Positions 1 through 14,300 of a stretch of 64,000 nt of DNA are shown in pieces. The notes below the pieces were generated by a model. That model worked only from the letters and a program-made list of their open reading frames with translations. It did not search any database and was not told the DNA's origin. The stretch spans positions 44,071,659-44,135,658 of the forward strand of contig NC_067283.1 in the NCBI RefSeq assembly GCF_020740795.1, given 5' to 3'. Positions within the stretch are counted from its first letter, which is position 1, and each line of letters starts with the position of its first letter. The DNA is from Apus apus (taxonomy: Eukaryota; Chordata; Aves; Apodiformes; Apodidae). The translations under genes and the position numbers were made by a program.

Positions 1-1348
1 TGCTAATAAGTGGTAGTAAAAATCCTAGGACTTTTCAGTTTTGGTTGCTAAGCATTTCTGAAAGCACCATTTTATTGAAGATGTCGGTTTATACTGTTAA
101 TTTGATGGGAATTTTAGTATTGCCCCCAAAGTATTTTCTATGTTTTTGGAGTCCTGTTGTATTTCATCCCTGCCACAGCTTGTGTATCTCTTCTCAAAGT
201 TAATGTAAAATTCTTCACACTACAGTAAACATTTTTGTTTTCCATATTTTGAGTCTGTGCAAGCTAAGTCGTATCTCATATGCTAAGGACAGAATCTTCT
301 GCTGCTGCAAAAAGCTTAGTCTTTAAACACCCACTTCCAGTTCAAGATTGCACCCCAGTGTCACTCTGGTTTTAGAATCCTTTGCAGTATGTGGACAACT
401 GTCACCTCCTTCTAGCTTCCTGAATCCTTGCATCCATTATTCACTCTTTATTCTGAACTGCATGAGATCAGAGCTTTAGTCAAGTTTTCCAAAGTCCCTT
501 AATATACAGAAAAGAGGAAGGTATTCTGTTACCTAACACCTGTGTAGTTGATGCTGCTGAAATTTGCTGTAAGGCCCTGCAGAACTGGAGGCAAAGGAAC
601 CTGTTTTCATAAAAATTAGATTCAACATTCTAGCTGTTAAGCAGGAACAGCTCTGAATATTTATATATAGACACCTCCTGAACACATGAAGGCTCAGCTT
701 TGCCATCGTTAGCATTTCCCAGCCCCAGTAAATGCTTAGGAAAGAGGTTTGTGGTTCTAACTTCTGATGGGACCATGACTTGAGGAAAAGCTGGGATTGA
801 CAGTATTAAATACTAAATGAAAAGCACTACAGAAGTGCTACATTGTATTAAATGTTTTCTACTTCAACTTTCATAGCTAAACTATTTTCTGTGCAGCATA
901 CATGTAAAAAAAAAAAAAAGCAGAAGCAGAGGTATGTGTAGTTGAGTATCTTATTTTTGCAACTTGTCAGTCAACTCCTAATAAGACTTTCCTGGATTAT
1001 TTGGGAGTTTGTGTTTTGTTTTGTTTGTTGAAGCATCTCTTGCTATCAAATTTCCTCTCATCTTTCCAGTTCTGGCTAGAAACCCAAACTCCCTGCACTT
1101 GGGCAATGAATTACTTTTGTGTTCAGCAGGATATAAAAACAGTTGTGTGCACTGCCTTGCATTTGTCCCGATTGTGTTCAGCTCCCAACAGGGTAAAACC
1201 ATTATCAGGTAGTGTGAAAGGGTGGGGAACCCACCATACTTTTTCTTCTGCAAAGATCTTGCTGCAGCCTTCTTCCTTTGGCACCTCCTGGAACTGGCAG
1301 GTAAGTCACCCTTAAAACATGTGAACAAAGAGGCAGAACTACATGTCA
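1..1348. other. Non-coding left flank, possible 3' UTR of neighbour
   Basis: No ORF here resembles a known protein, and no SH3BP5 coding exon is recognisable. The base composition is compatible with a long 3' UTR or intergenic DNA. A good plus-strand donor-like CAG|GTAAGT occurs at 1300/1301 without a coding partner. Confidence 0.3.
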
Positions 1349-1354
1349 AATAAA
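1349..1354 (+). terminator. Candidate poly(A) signal of a convergent gene
   Basis: Plus-strand AATAAA. If SH3BP5 lies to the left and converges on CAPN7 as in other vertebrates (recalled synteny), this could end its 3' UTR. Other plus-strand AATAAA hexamers occur near 2029 and 4792, so the choice is uncertain. Confidence 0.22.
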
Positions 1355-1370
1355 TTAATGGAAAACTAAT

Positions 1371-1376
1371 TTTATT
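1371..1376 (-). terminator. Alternative distal CAPN7 poly(A) signal
   Basis: Minus-strand AATAAA within an AT-rich stretch about 3.8 kb past the CAPN7 stop. It lies 17 bp from an opposite-strand AATAAA (1349-1354), as often seen between convergent genes. Confidence 0.2.
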
Positions 1377-2982
1377 TTAAACTTCATAAAAGCCATAATT
1401 ATAAATATGACAACCTTTAATGAACATACATGACTATGGAGTACAGGCAAATGAACAAGCTTTCTCCAGTTGGAGCTCCTTCTGCATTCTGAAGTGTAAC
1501 ATGATGGTAGCTGCCTTCATGGGTATAAAAATAAGCTTCTGGTGTATCAAAGTGTATGTGATCACTTCAGGTCCCCTGAAGTGAGGATGTATAAAGCAAG
1601 TGTTAACCTAGTAATTCTACTTCTCTTTGGTATTATCAAACAATGTAACTGTCCTTTACCAAAAAAAAAAACAACAAACCAATGAAAACCTCTACTACAT
1701 GTACACAAACTTAATTCTGAATAGCTGGCAGTTCAAACCCCAGATGGATTGTGTGGTCAGGTGCATAATTACTGTACAGAATAGTTAGATGAAACTTACA
1801 TCAGGAAGCTTAGAGTGAATCTCACACTCCTGGGGCAGATGGGATTGAAGCTGTTGATAAAAGTCATCCATGTACTCACTGAGTCTGAGAACTGATGGAT
1901 TACCCAAGGAGTAGCCTGCAGTCTTCCTAACAACAAAATGGAGGATGTGTGTGTCTGACGGGGTGTCTCACCCTCTGGTATGAACAGCAGCATTATGGAG
2001 TCTTGTACAGAGCTTTAAAGTAGAATGTAATAAAAAAAAGATACACAGAAAAGGCTTTGCAGTGAATAAGGAGAATGTCAAGACTTCCAAAGAGGCTATC
2101 TCCAGTTACCCCTCTGCACCACTGATAGAGTTAAACATAATTTCTTTGTAGTAGTCTTTTCTTGGTGAATCAAGTAAAGTGCAGATCCTCTTAAAGCCCC
2201 TTGCAGCAACTGGCTCTCATTTTGTCAGCTCTGCCCCTTGTTTTGTAGCTGTTTAGAGCTGTGTGGTTTGTTGACAAGCAACTGAGGAGGGCAGGATGCT
2301 TGGTGGGATATTTTATTGAGGCTTTGAATTGTAATGTTTCAAACTTGAATTGCATGTTTACAGGGAGGGAAGACCTAAGGGTTGAGAAGTGTATGACTGT
2401 AACTGGAAGTAAGGTAACACTCAGTCTGGCTGTGTAACACTTCCACGCTTACATCAGCCTCTAATATTCTAGCATGTGGATCAAAAATGCTGAATGGTGC
2501 AGGGGAAAAAAAGCCTGATCAATATATTGGGCTGAGGCTGTGTTATAATCTAAGGATCAGTTAATGCTCCAGTAATTTTTCCAGAGTCATGGAAAAAATA
2601 CAAGAGTATGCATTTGAGAGAAGAATACCAAAGCAAATCTTAAGTGCTTATATGAATAAATTTCTTTTTTAAGAAGAAAGGGCAAGAAAATTTTAAAATT
2701 ATTTGCCAGGGCCAGAATCTGCACTTATTTTAAAGTATACCTTATCTTTCCTTTTTAATACTTCACCTGAGTGTTCTATATGTGAAAGGAAATGTAGGGT
2801 GATGGAGATGTAGTAGCCTATGTAGGTGCAATGTTTGAATAGGAGTTGCCTTACAAAAGACACAGATACTAAGCTAAACACCTGTGCAGTTACAGGGATG
2901 AGCCTAATCCCCTGACTGTATTGCATGTGTAAGAGATGTTGGTGTATCCCGGAGGGGACAGGATCCTTTTGTCCTTAATGTC
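1377..2982. other. Unassigned stretch between gene tails
   Basis: AT-rich sequence with short A-runs and no gene, LINE or LTR that I recognise. It may belong to a long CAPN7 3' UTR. Confidence 0.3.
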
Positions 2983-2988
2983 TTTATT
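2983..2988 (-). terminator. Candidate CAPN7 poly(A) signal
   Basis: Minus-strand AATAAA about 2.2 kb past the stop codon, the first canonical hexamer seen in that direction. No transcript data are available, so usage is inferred. Confidence 0.35.
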
Positions 2989-5168
2989 TGGCATTAACCA
3001 GGTGAATACATTCCTTGCTTTTAGTTGAGCACAGTGAGGAAGCTGAGCCTTGTGCTTGTTTCCTCCAGCATAAGATTTGGCACTAACTTGTGCTCACGGA
3101 TTGGGGGCAGGGGGCGGGGGAGGGAGAAAAGCCCCTTCCTGCAAGAGTAGCAACCATACACAGAACAACAATACACTCAGTTGAGACTTCCTAACTACCT
3201 CTCACTTCATAGGGGATAAAAATATATGCAGGACTCTGGTTTAGCCTGAGCTGAAAATACAACTTCATAGGGAAAATGTAAGTTGAAGAATAATTTTGTA
3301 GGGATGAAGCAGACCTTGGTGTGTATTCGCAAAAGCCAAGGGTAACCACAAAGAACCTAATCTCTTTTTTTTGCTCAGCTTGTGCCCATGCTGTTCCCTG
3401 TGTTGATTTGTTGCAATAATCATCAGAAACTTCCCTGCAAAAGAAGGTAAGTCACACTGTGACCAACTTGTCACAGATTTCCTATCCCAGATGGTCTTTG
3501 AGATGGCTGCAGTCAGAAAGGCCTGTTTTCAATGCCCTTTTAAAGCCCAACATATGTTAAGCAGCTGCCTGATGAAGGAAATGAAACAAAAGAGATCTTA
3601 GGATTTTCTAGAGAGAGCTAATGGCAAACTTGTACAGGAACAATTTCAGCCCACAGATAGTATTTCCTGTAGCACGTGTGCTCAGTTTCCCAATGACCAA
3701 ATGGCACCTGTGCTCCAAAACAAAGTTTAAATGCTACTTTCTGCTTGGAAAATTGCCAAACCAACCTGAACGGTGAAGACCTTCCTATAGCTGTTTCAGA
3801 AACACCCTCTCCCCCAGCTGTCAAAGATAGTGGAATTTTAAGTCTGCCTTTTTACAAAAGATGAAAGCCAATGCATGTTAGGATCAGTGAGACAGTATTT
3901 AAATTAAAAATCTGGTTATCCTTAATCCTCTTCAAATACAAGTATATACAGATCTTCTAGAGGAAGAGCACAGATAGTAGGCTTCTAAAATAACCTTGTC
4001 CTGCACTAATCCCACATGGACTCTTACAAACTCTGACCCTACTCCTCTTGATGACATTGGCCTAGTGCTGAATTAATTCACTGGTTTCAACTTACAAGAA
4101 AAAGGTACCTTTGAAGAGATGCAAGTGCATTTCTTGCAGCTGTGGTTTACTAGGGGGATAGGTTTAAATGATCCTTCCCCTACAAGCTGACTCCTTATAA
4201 AAATGTGGAGAAGACATTTCTTTGCTGGGATGATGATGGTGGGCAGTTCCCAACCTCCTCACACCAGCAAATGAGAATACTTCAGTAGAGGCAGGGAATC
4301 TTACAGGGCAGTTTGAGATGAAAGCCCTTCACACCTGCTAAATGAAGGGTGTGCTGTGCTGTCTGCACACTATTGCTGGCAAACCCTCCTGATTTTACTG
4401 CTGATCTGGATCAAGCTAGGTCTTACAGCTAGTAGGAAGAAAGCCATGGAGAACCTTGTGCTGAAATATTATGTATAAAGAAATACCAATATGAAATAAC
4501 AGCTCTCAAAGTACAGGTAACATGAGCGAAGCATTGCTTTGCTGTTAGGAATAGGTAAAAGGGGAATCTTCCTTCTCCTTCACTCCTATATATACATTCT
4601 AGACAAGCTGAGCACATCAGTCTGGAATAGTACCTGTCCACCAATCTTAAGTTTACATTTAGACTTGAGAACTAGTTCAGTGCTGAAAACATTCAAGATA
4701 GCAGCACAAATATGTAGTAAAAGCTATTTGGTCCTGAGACTGAATAAGCAGAATACACAGGAGTATTTTTTCTTACATATTTACTTTTAAGAATAAAAAT
4801 CTTAAACCCATATACCTCGTATTTTGGAAGAAGAGAATTTCCAAGTTAGTTTTTCTCTTAACTAACTAAGACTTTGATTTGAAGTGTGGAAAAATTGCAG
4901 TAAATTTGAGTTCTGCCAGTTTGTTTGAATATAAGCATTTTAGCCCCTTCCCCAGCCCGTGGAACAGTGCTCATGCCAGTGCCACAGCAGCAAAACCCAT
5001 AGCTAACTGTCTGCTACAATTAACTGGCCCATCAGTGATTCCATGCTTTTGGCTGTAACTTTAAATGTCATTTTCTTCTACACATCTGTGTAGGAAGAGG
5101 TACCTGTTCTCAGACTGTAGGATAGATCAAAACCACCTCTTTAGGTGGGAGTGCACAGGTCTGTCTCC
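2983..5168 (-). other. CAPN7: Probable CAPN7 3' UTR
   Basis: Non-coding sequence immediately after the CAPN7 stop, extending to the first canonical minus-strand AATAAA I found. Intron-like or coding patterns are absent. The true end may lie nearer or farther (another AATAAA at 1371), so the extent is inferred. Confidence 0.4.
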
Positions 5169-5313
5169 TCACTGCAGCTGTGATACCTTAAGAGTAGTAG
5201 TACTGTTAAAATCTAAGAAAAAAGGACCCTCTTGTTGAGGCAGGAATGTGGTAGGGATGATGTTGTAAACTCCAGCAAATATGTTCTCCACTTCCAAGTA
5301 GCAAAATCCACAC
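5169..5313 (-). CDS. CAPN7: CAPN7 exon 21 (residues 766-813, stop codon)
   Basis: Last coding exon: [20 protein letters not shown], then [13 protein letters not shown], ending VSQLQ and TGA at 5169-5171. The acceptor is atcatag|GTGTG. The C-terminus aligns without gaps to the family as I recall it. Confidence 0.96.
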
Positions 5314-8300
5314 CTATGATACAAGAAACCACCTGTTAGAACTAAGATCTGGAGTATGTTTCAAGCCTCTAAGACTTTATTAAGTGATTATTTATTACCT
5401 GTAGTCACCACTGCTCTTTTTCTGAAAGCCATGGGAACCAGGTTCTCCTACTGTTGAGACTGTGATGAGCTCAAAACCAACGCTGTATTGCCTGAAAGGG
5501 ATGTGACAGACTGTGACTTTAGTTATTTGTGTCATAGCAAGGCTACCATGAAGTGGGCTGTTTTATTAAAGACTGCCCAGTATAACTGGGAGACATCTAA
5601 AAGTTTTTATGACATTTGTGGCAGAAATGTTAAACTTATCACAACGTGATTGTAGACTCTGGAGGAAAACAGAACATGACTATGTGGAAAATGCCTGCTA
5701 GAAGCCCACCTTTGCATTTAAGCAGACTTCAAGTAGTTAAACTTGTGGTGACAATGCTGTGCCACATGGTGTGAACTGATTGTTGTCAGAAGAATCAACA
5801 TCTGTGAGCTCAGCAGAATTTCTCATGTTGCACTATAACTTGGGACAGTTTGTCTTCCCTGTGGAATAAAGACCTGGGGATACTAGTGGATCAAAAGCTG
5901 GACATGAGCCACCAATGTGAAGTTGCAGCCCAGAAGGCCAACAACACCCTGGGCTGTATCAAAAGAAGTGTGGCCAGCAGCTTGAGAGAGGTGATTCTGC
6001 CCCTCTGCTCTGCCCTGGTGAGACCTCACCTAGAATACTGCATCCAGCTCTGGTGCCCCCAGCACAAGAAAGATGTGGACCTGTTGGAACGTGTCCGGAG
6101 AAGGGCCACGAAAATGAGCACCTCTCTTATGAGGACAGGCTGAGAGAGTTGGGGTTGTTCAGTCTGAAAAAGAGAAGGCTCTGGTGGGACCTCATAGTGG
6201 CCTTCCAGTACCTGAAGGGGGCCTACAGGAAAGCTGGGGAGGGTCTTTTTACAGGGGCTTGCAGTGAGAGGACAAGTGTTAATGGTTTTAAACTGAAAGA
6301 AGAGAGATTTAGGTTAGAGATCAGGCAGAAATTCTTCAGTGTAAAGGTGGTGAGATGCTGGAACAGGCTGCCCAGAGATGTTGTGGGGGCTCCATCCCTG
6401 GAGGTGTTCAAGGACAGGTTGGATGGGGCCCTGAGCAGCCTGGTCTAGTGGAAGGTGTCCCTGCCCATGCAAGGGAGTTGGAACTCTATGATCTTTAAGG
6501 TCCCTTCCAACTCCAAACATTCTGTGATTCTGTGTTAACACGTGACAGGCACCCCCGCCCCTGTCATTTGTACTATTCTAACATGAAAAAAATGCACACA
6601 AAAAACCTGCTCAATTAGTGGAACAGGACAGCCACACCTCTGCATTCATCTTCATTTAATGAGAAGGAGTTTCCTCAAAGAGGGGAGGACAGAGAGAGAG
6701 GTGCTGCCATTTAGTGGGGCCCGCGGTACAGCCTTGCAAAAGATGAACACTCGACTGCATGTCAAGAGATGTTGCTAGTTAGAAGTGCTGTACACTTGTA
6801 TTTTGAGGTAGATAATTAATTTTGCCAAAGGAATTTGACCTGCATAGGTCTACTCTGTAGGACACTGACATCCACTACTTCTGGCCCGCTAGTGGCAGAG
6901 TAGATGCACTTTCAGAACTTAAACCAGTGCCTAGGCCATTGCTTGAGAGCCTGTAGGATTTAGTATTGTGCATATTAGCTTGACTACAGAATAAAAGGAA
7001 CTGAAATCATAATCACTTTTAAGAGGACGAAAAAGTCATTTGTACTTTCTTCCCTTTTGCGTAAGGCCTAGCTCTGCTCAGACTCAAAAAACAGAGAAGC
7101 AGACTCCTGCTTTCATTGTAGGTCAAGAATTTCCTCATCAGCAAACTGAGGTTTAAATCGCTACTGATAGTGAAGTTAGAAGCATACATAGTATGAAATC
7201 TGAGCCACTTCCCATACCTTGTCTTCTGGATTCTTGGGGAGCTTCCTGCCCTGCCCGTGGAAGATACTGACAAAGCTTTATCTTTAGCATGTAATACTCT
7301 GTGTTGATGCATAGTTATTCTGTACAAACCTTGGTCCTCGTAGTTCAATTAGTAATGGCCCGTTCTTGTCCAGCTGGAATTGATAGATGGGGTTGTTTTT
7401 GTAGGTGTCTCTGAAATTTCCACATCCTCCAGCACTGTGACCTTTCCACTGTCCATTAACCTGAAAGAAGTACAGAAAATGCTTTATATCCTGAAGATCT
7501 ATGTCGCTTAGTTATATACACAAGACTAGAGGCTCCTCTCACTTTAAAGGTCATTGACAAATTTTTTAAGGTGAAAATGAAAGACTGTTAAATATTCAGA
7601 AAGTTTCACTGCAGTCCTCCAACCACCTCTGTCAAAGCCTTAGATCCCTTACAAGTACACTGTATTTTTTTCAGCTTCTATTAAGTAAGTAATGAGTGAC
7701 AAACTGCATCAAATAAAATATCTATATTCCCATCTCTTCCATGGCTACTGAACTATGCATGTTACTTTACTCAGACACTCTTCTCTGGCACTAGCTGAGA
7801 ACCAAGAGCAGTGCAGGAAGTACACACTACCTGTGTTGTAACCTTTGCTTTTGCAATTGCTGCCTCTGACCCTGTCCATGCACTTCTGAGAACCAGCATT
7901 ACAGGGACAAGAGATCCATAAGAACAAATTCCACAAGGACATAACAAGAGGACAAGTGCTGCTCAGACTTTGAGAAACAGCCCATCTGTTTGCAAGTTCC
8001 TCCCGCTAGTCATTAAACTGAAAGCCTAGACTTGTAGGACAAGCCAGGCATTCACACAAATTTACAGCTGAGCTTGATTCTCTTGTGTTACTTCCCCCCT
8101 TTTCTGTCAAACCAGCAAGGAGCAACACTTTTTTCTTGTCATTTAATTTCTTCACCCAGTGTCCAAAAGCCTCAACTGTGGCAAGTTTGTAAGCAAGGGG
8201 GATCTCTCCCCCCACCATGCTACTACCCAGGTTACCTAACGCTGCTGTGCTGTTAGCTTTCCAGGCCTTTTCCACCTCCACTGCACTTAGTTCCAGGATT

Positions 8301-11300
8301 CTTCCTAGGACTTGGTGAGCTCCAGAGGTGACTGGTCAACTTACATGTAAGACATCTAACAGAACTTGCTTTTACTGGTAAACTGTGAACTAGTTACCTG
8401 CTTTTTTTAAGTGCGATGACTACTAAGCAAGCACCAAATAAGCAACTAACTTTGTGTATTTAATCACAAAGACAGAGCTGGACAGATAGAACTTGCCTTT
8501 AATTTGAATACCAGACAGACATCTTCAAATAATTAACAGGAGGTTTCAACATACTTAATTTTCTTTTCAAACGTAACATAAAACAGATGTCCTGCCTCAA
8601 AACATGCTGGTCACCTTCAATGGGTTTAACTTCTTAAAGCATTCCCCCAAACTAAGCCAAAATTTTAAGAGCTAAAATGGACAATGGCTCCTGGAAGAAC
8701 CAAGCAAATAATTTCACTGTTCCCAGGAATCTCTGTAGCCACTTAGAATCCTCCAGAAGAGGCTAGCTTCAAGGGGCTGTTCCAGAAATAACAGCTGGTA
8801 CAAAACACTGTATGAACAAGTCAATGTCCCCCTGATCACAGAAAGTAATGTAATCCTTGGTTTCAGGCATGAAGAAATGGAAAATATACTATTCCACTGT
8901 GGCTCAAAGTAGCCTCATTTCTCTCTTCCTGAAGAAGTTACTGTTTGGACAGAAGACTTATGCCTATAGTTGGATTCCCCAGGGTATGCATTGTAGGTAC
9001 AGAGATTAAAGTTGGCAGCTGCTGGCTTACTCTTGCTTGAGGATAAAATTGCTAATACATGAAAATACATGCAAGTTACTTTATCCTATGAGCTCTTGGC
9101 TATATTTATACTTCAGCTTGAAGGTATAACTGCAGCTCACACTGACAGCTGACATATGAACAGCAGCTGGCCCCAAAACTTCCTGGGCTTCTGACTTAAT
9201 TTCACTCAGGTTTTTTGCTCTTGCAGCTGACACTGTACTCTCAAGGAGCACTTCTACAAGAAGTGTACCATGGATACATTGCCTTGGTCCTGTTTGGCAA
9301 CACAAGTGCTTATCCCAATGGTTACACACCTTTGAGGTGTCTTGCAAAATTTAGGAACAGTAATGTATTGTGATATTGCCATCCTAAGTCTGTTTGTCAC
9401 AGTCTTGCTACTGGTGCCTTTGATTTGTCATTGCTGATTTTGTCCCATCAAAATGCAGGCTTTCTGCTCTGCAGAAGTACTAGCACAACCTGATTTCTGC
9501 AGAGAATTTCATATTGGGGTACAGTTTCTTATTCTAAGGTCCAGCCTGAGAAAGGCTTTACAGTGTAGCTACAATGGTAGAGCTATATCAGCACCCTCTG
9601 CAATGAAGGAGGGGCTCATACACCAAATGCCAGTGACAGCTAAGCCACTGTCCATACAGAGTGGTGTGACCAGAGGGAGCCAGCCCAAGGACTTCTGTGT
9701 TGGTATGAGTTATGCTAACACTGCAGCTAATTGCTTGGCAAATTATACGTAACTTGAGTACAGAATTGGTCTTGTGCTAATGATGCTTAAATTAAGCATT
9801 GGTTAAGAAGTTTCATGTTACAAGAAAGCCTAAGGTGGCACTTGGGGGCAGTAGTACAAAAATATATTTAAAAACCTTCAAGTCATAGAATGGTTAAGGT
9901 TGGAAGGGACCTTAAAGACCATCAGGTTCCAGCCTCCCTGCTGTGAGCAGGGACACCTCACACTAGACCGGGCTGCTCAGAGCCTCATCCAACCTGGCAT
10001 TAAACACCTCCAGGGAAGGAGCTTCCACAACCTCCCTGGGCAACATATTCCAGCACCTTACTAACCTCATGGTGAAGAACTTCTTCCTGATGTTGAACCT
10101 AAATCTACTTTCTTTCAATTTAAAACCATTACCCCTTGTCCAATCACTAGCCTCTCTGGTGAAAAGCTCTTCCCCAGCTTTCCTGTAGCCCCTTCAGATA
10201 CTGGAAGATGCTATAAGGTCTCCCCAAAGCCTTCTCTAGGCTGAACAGCCCCAACTCTCTCAGCCTGTCTTCATAGCAGAGGTGCTCCAGCCCTTTGATC
10301 ATCTTGGTGGCCCTTCTCTGGACCCCCTCCAACAGCTCCATGTCTTCCCTGTGCTGAGGGCCCCGGAACTGTACACAGTATTCCAAGTGGGGCCTCACCA
10401 GCGCAGAGGAGAGGGGCAGAATCACCTCCCTGGCCCTGCTGGTCACACTTCTTTTGATGTAGCCCAGGATGTGTTTGGCTCTCTGGGCTCCAGCACACAC
10501 TGGCAGCTCATGTTGAGCTTCTCATCAACTACCACCCCCAGGCCCTTCTCCTCAGGACTGCTCTCCAGCCATACTCCCCCCAGCCTGTATTTGTGCCTGG
10601 GGTTGTGCCGACCCAGGTGCAGGACCTTGCACTTGGCCTTGTTGAACTTCACGAGGTTGGCACTGGCCCACCTCTCCAGCCTGCCAAGGACCCTCTGGAT
10701 GGCATCCCTTCCCTCTAGGGTGTCAACCCCACCACACAGCTTGGTGTCATCAGCAAACCTTGCACATGTCAAACACAGAGAAGTTGAACTAGAATTATTA
10801 TCCAGAGACCCAAAAAGGAAAATACATCTTTACCCGTTTGGAAATGGTGTAAGGCGTAGGAATCTTGGAAAAGGTGAACTTGCACAAGGAATACACCTGT
10901 GTTGTAAAAGAAGAATCTAGTCACACATTCATCTTTCACTTTTCACATGAAACCATGACATGTTAAAAAAAAAAATAATTCAGCATTGCCTACACATCAT
11001 TTTTTAGATACTTGTTCATTACATGCCTGTCTTTCTCTTCAGATGACCCTGTCTGAAACTCAAAATCCAGAATAGCACTGGTACTGACAAGCCTTAGTTC
11101 TACTCACATTTTTACTTAAAAAAGCAAAATGGAAACAACCTGCATTTTACTTTTTTCAGTGACAAAGACAGACATCTAGCATCGACCATCACATGAGCAA
11201 TTTCAGAAAAACCCAAGTACTGACTGAGTCCAAGGACTTAAAGAAGTCAAAAAACTTAAACTCTAAATTGGGATCTAAAATAGGCTTTTTTTTTTTTTTT

Positions 11301-14300
11301 TGGATACCTAGAGAGCCAAGTGCTCTGCCTGTACACAGATATGGATTTTTTTTGTTCTAGGAAAGAAAAGTGCTTTTCAGCTGATTTCATTACTAAAATT
11401 TAATTACTAAAACCACACACACTATATTGCCTTAACTAATGGAAAACATTATCAAGCACTTCATTCAGTGGTTCTGCCCCATCAGTCATCACCTCCCTTC
11501 CTGAAAATAACAGTAGCACACTTTTTTTGGGTCAGACTTTGAAAGAAAGGGCACTTTATAGTTTAATTGTTTGTATTGGTTATGAAATCAACACTACATA
11601 CCCTGATGGTATAATGGATAGTGTTTTGTTTCTCATACTGGGACACCACTAAGGTAAACGTATGGGGCCCTGGAGAGGTCAGCTTTATCTTGGTCAGGTA
11701 ATGAGGGCTGTTGATCCGAATTCCATCAATGTATGGAGGAGGATCAGCTGAAAAAGAAAAAGATTAGCACTTCTTCCTGAATTTAAAAAAAAAATAAAAA
11801 AATCCCCCAGCTGGACAAACTTATTAGGCATTTTGTATCAGACAATTTTGCCAGGCAAGTCAGACTGTTGGTACTAAGGTTATACTGTAAGCAGTCCTGA
11901 GTGTTCGGAGTGTTCTCAAAAGAACAGAGCCTCAAGATTTGCTCATAGAAAGGACACTTCATCTTAAGAGCAACGATTATTTTCAGGAGAGGTACATCCC
12001 AGATGACAGGCCACAAATTCTTGAAAGTACAGCTTAAACCCATGACTTGCAAGAACTGCTTATCCATCTCCTACCTGTGTCACTACTAAACAATGACCTA
12101 CTATGATTATATTGAAATTTCAATACAAAGATAAGGAATGTTTGAACACTCTTTAAAAATCTGAGGGGGCTGTTCCTTCTCCATTGGCTGGAGAGTTCCA
12201 GAAGGCAAGCTGCCAAAAAACTTTGGACACTGGGTAAACCAGACTTTAAAACACGTTAATTTCTTTAAATAACTGACATACAGCTTCCCTCTCTCTCTCC
12301 AAATCTGTGTGATCATTACACAGATGTAGATGTATTCCAGTACCAATGCACATGTAGTTATACAAATATTTGCTTTTACTATTAGACAATGTAAACTTGG
12401 CCTCTAATTGGTTCTCTCCAGACTTTTTAATTTCAGTGAAGCAGGAACAAGTCTAGCCAATTACTTCTATAGGCCCAGAATCAGGTCCTTTTATTTTCTT
12501 CCACAAAGCAACATGGAAGAGTGGAAAGGATTAATGTAAGACAATGAGAAGCTTAAGAACAGGAAATCTTGGCCTCACTGCCAAAGGATTAACCTGCTTT
12601 GTTCTGATCTCATTTTAACAGATGGTAAAAATAATACTGCAGCTTGACCAATCTATTTCCATGGAAAAAGGTTTTTAAACAAGTTTCAGCTTGTGAGATT
12701 AAAAGTTCATAAAAGAGTTTGGGTAGTGAGACAAAACATAGGAATCATCCAGTTCTTGCTAGAGGTCATGCTTGGAAGACTGTCTTTCAAGCACAGCTGA
12801 ATAATTCCCTCCACTATACAAATGTGTTTGGTTTGCCCATTAAGAATGTTTTCAGTAAGACAGCATGTAAAATAAGCACTGCTACAAGTAGTACAACATC
12901 AGAAGCATGTCTTGGGCTGTCAGGAGAGGCAGGTGCTTTAACAAGACCAGGTCTTGCAAAAACAGGTGATTATTTGGTCAGGTCTCAACAGATGCTTTCC
13001 ACAGAAAGACAGCATGGATTCTAGGGAAACTGGTTGGCAGAGTTCACTAAGACCAGAGATGAACAACGCAACCCCTACCAGCCCTTCCAATAGGGAAAAA
13101 AACAAAACAAACTCCACTCTTTGGGGGAAAAAAAGCTTTGAAAGCTACTCTCTAATTAAACTGTTGTTATTACCTGTTGCATTAGCAGCTACCTGAATTC
13201 TGTCCTATTTCTAAAGAGGTTCCCTATGTGTAAAGAATAAATATAAAGATCATACTAACTTTACCTTAAAGTTGCAGTCTACCCTATCCATTCAACCTGG
13301 ACATTACCTTTACTTTCTGTGTCTTGACCTGTGTTTCAGATCTGCTATCTATCTTGAAATAAAACATACATGACTTTTTTGCAGCTACAACAAAGATCCA
13401 AAAGCCAAGCCCCTTCCTCTTAAGGTGAGTATAATCTGACCTATAATGACCAAAAGTAATACTTTGATAAAATTTGAACATCTAAGTATTTTTCTTAAAC
13501 ATTCTGTACCTGGTACTTTGAAATATGTTGAAGTGTTCAGTTGTATGTCATGATCTTGCTTTTGTACTTGACTAAGTCAAGTTCATAGAACAATTAACCT
13601 TGATTATTTTCATTTAGTGGAAGCCTTAAAGCCTTAAATAATTCCACAAATCTGGGAAATCATTATGCTATCAGATAAACAGCAGCACAACACCTGTTCC
13701 CACCACTGCACAATCAACAGAACAATAAAGAAAATGCTGAGCCACAATGAGCAAGAATATGCAGACCTCCTGACATGCTTCCAACATGTACAGCCTGGTT
13801 TATTCCTTCAGTGTAGGCTGTTGGAAGGTTGTCTAACAAGGCTAAACAGCCATTTCAGAAGATTGACCTCTTAGAGCCAGGCATCTACTTTTAAAGCAAA
13901 AAGCACCTTTCCTCTTTGTAAAATCCTTCACAAGTCTGCATTTATTTTTAACATCATCTTCTTGAAAATTAGAGCACACTAACCTGGGTAGTAAACTTTT
14001 TTGCCATCAGTCTTGTATACAACCATTGTAATGAATTCCCGATTGTGTGCAAAGTCGTCCTATAAAAAACACAATTCAAGCAGAGTTGTACATTCCACAG
14101 AAGTGGAACTAATGCTTAAGAAGAATCAAGTATGTATTCTCTCCTTCCCTTCGATCACCACATCACTGATATTTGTATTTACTAAAATACCTGATTCAAT
14201 TATTTAAAAAAACAACAACCACCTGAAATAAATAAACTGTCAGTAATTTCACTTACAACGGTTCAGAGTTATTTCATTGCCTTTGTGGTGGAGAGTGTCA

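Noticed and set aside
1001-1315. 104-codon plus-strand frame with a strong donor at 1300
   Set aside because: The translation looks random, with no acceptor-bounded coding exon or known match.
1-5000. SH3BP5 coding exons expected from vertebrate synteny
   Set aside because: No frame in this region resembles SH3BP5. At most its 3' UTR could be present.
8006-8281. 91-codon minus-strand frame in intron 18
   Set aside because: Flanking exons 18 and 19 join in phase without it, and it resembles no CAPN7 sequence.
9453-9752. 99-codon plus-strand frame in intron 18
   Set aside because: No recognisable protein or repeat match; antisense to the gene.
12900-13060. Faint CR1-RT-like text (QHGF...) in intron 16
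   Set aside because: Only a few residues match and no other CR1 blocks follow.
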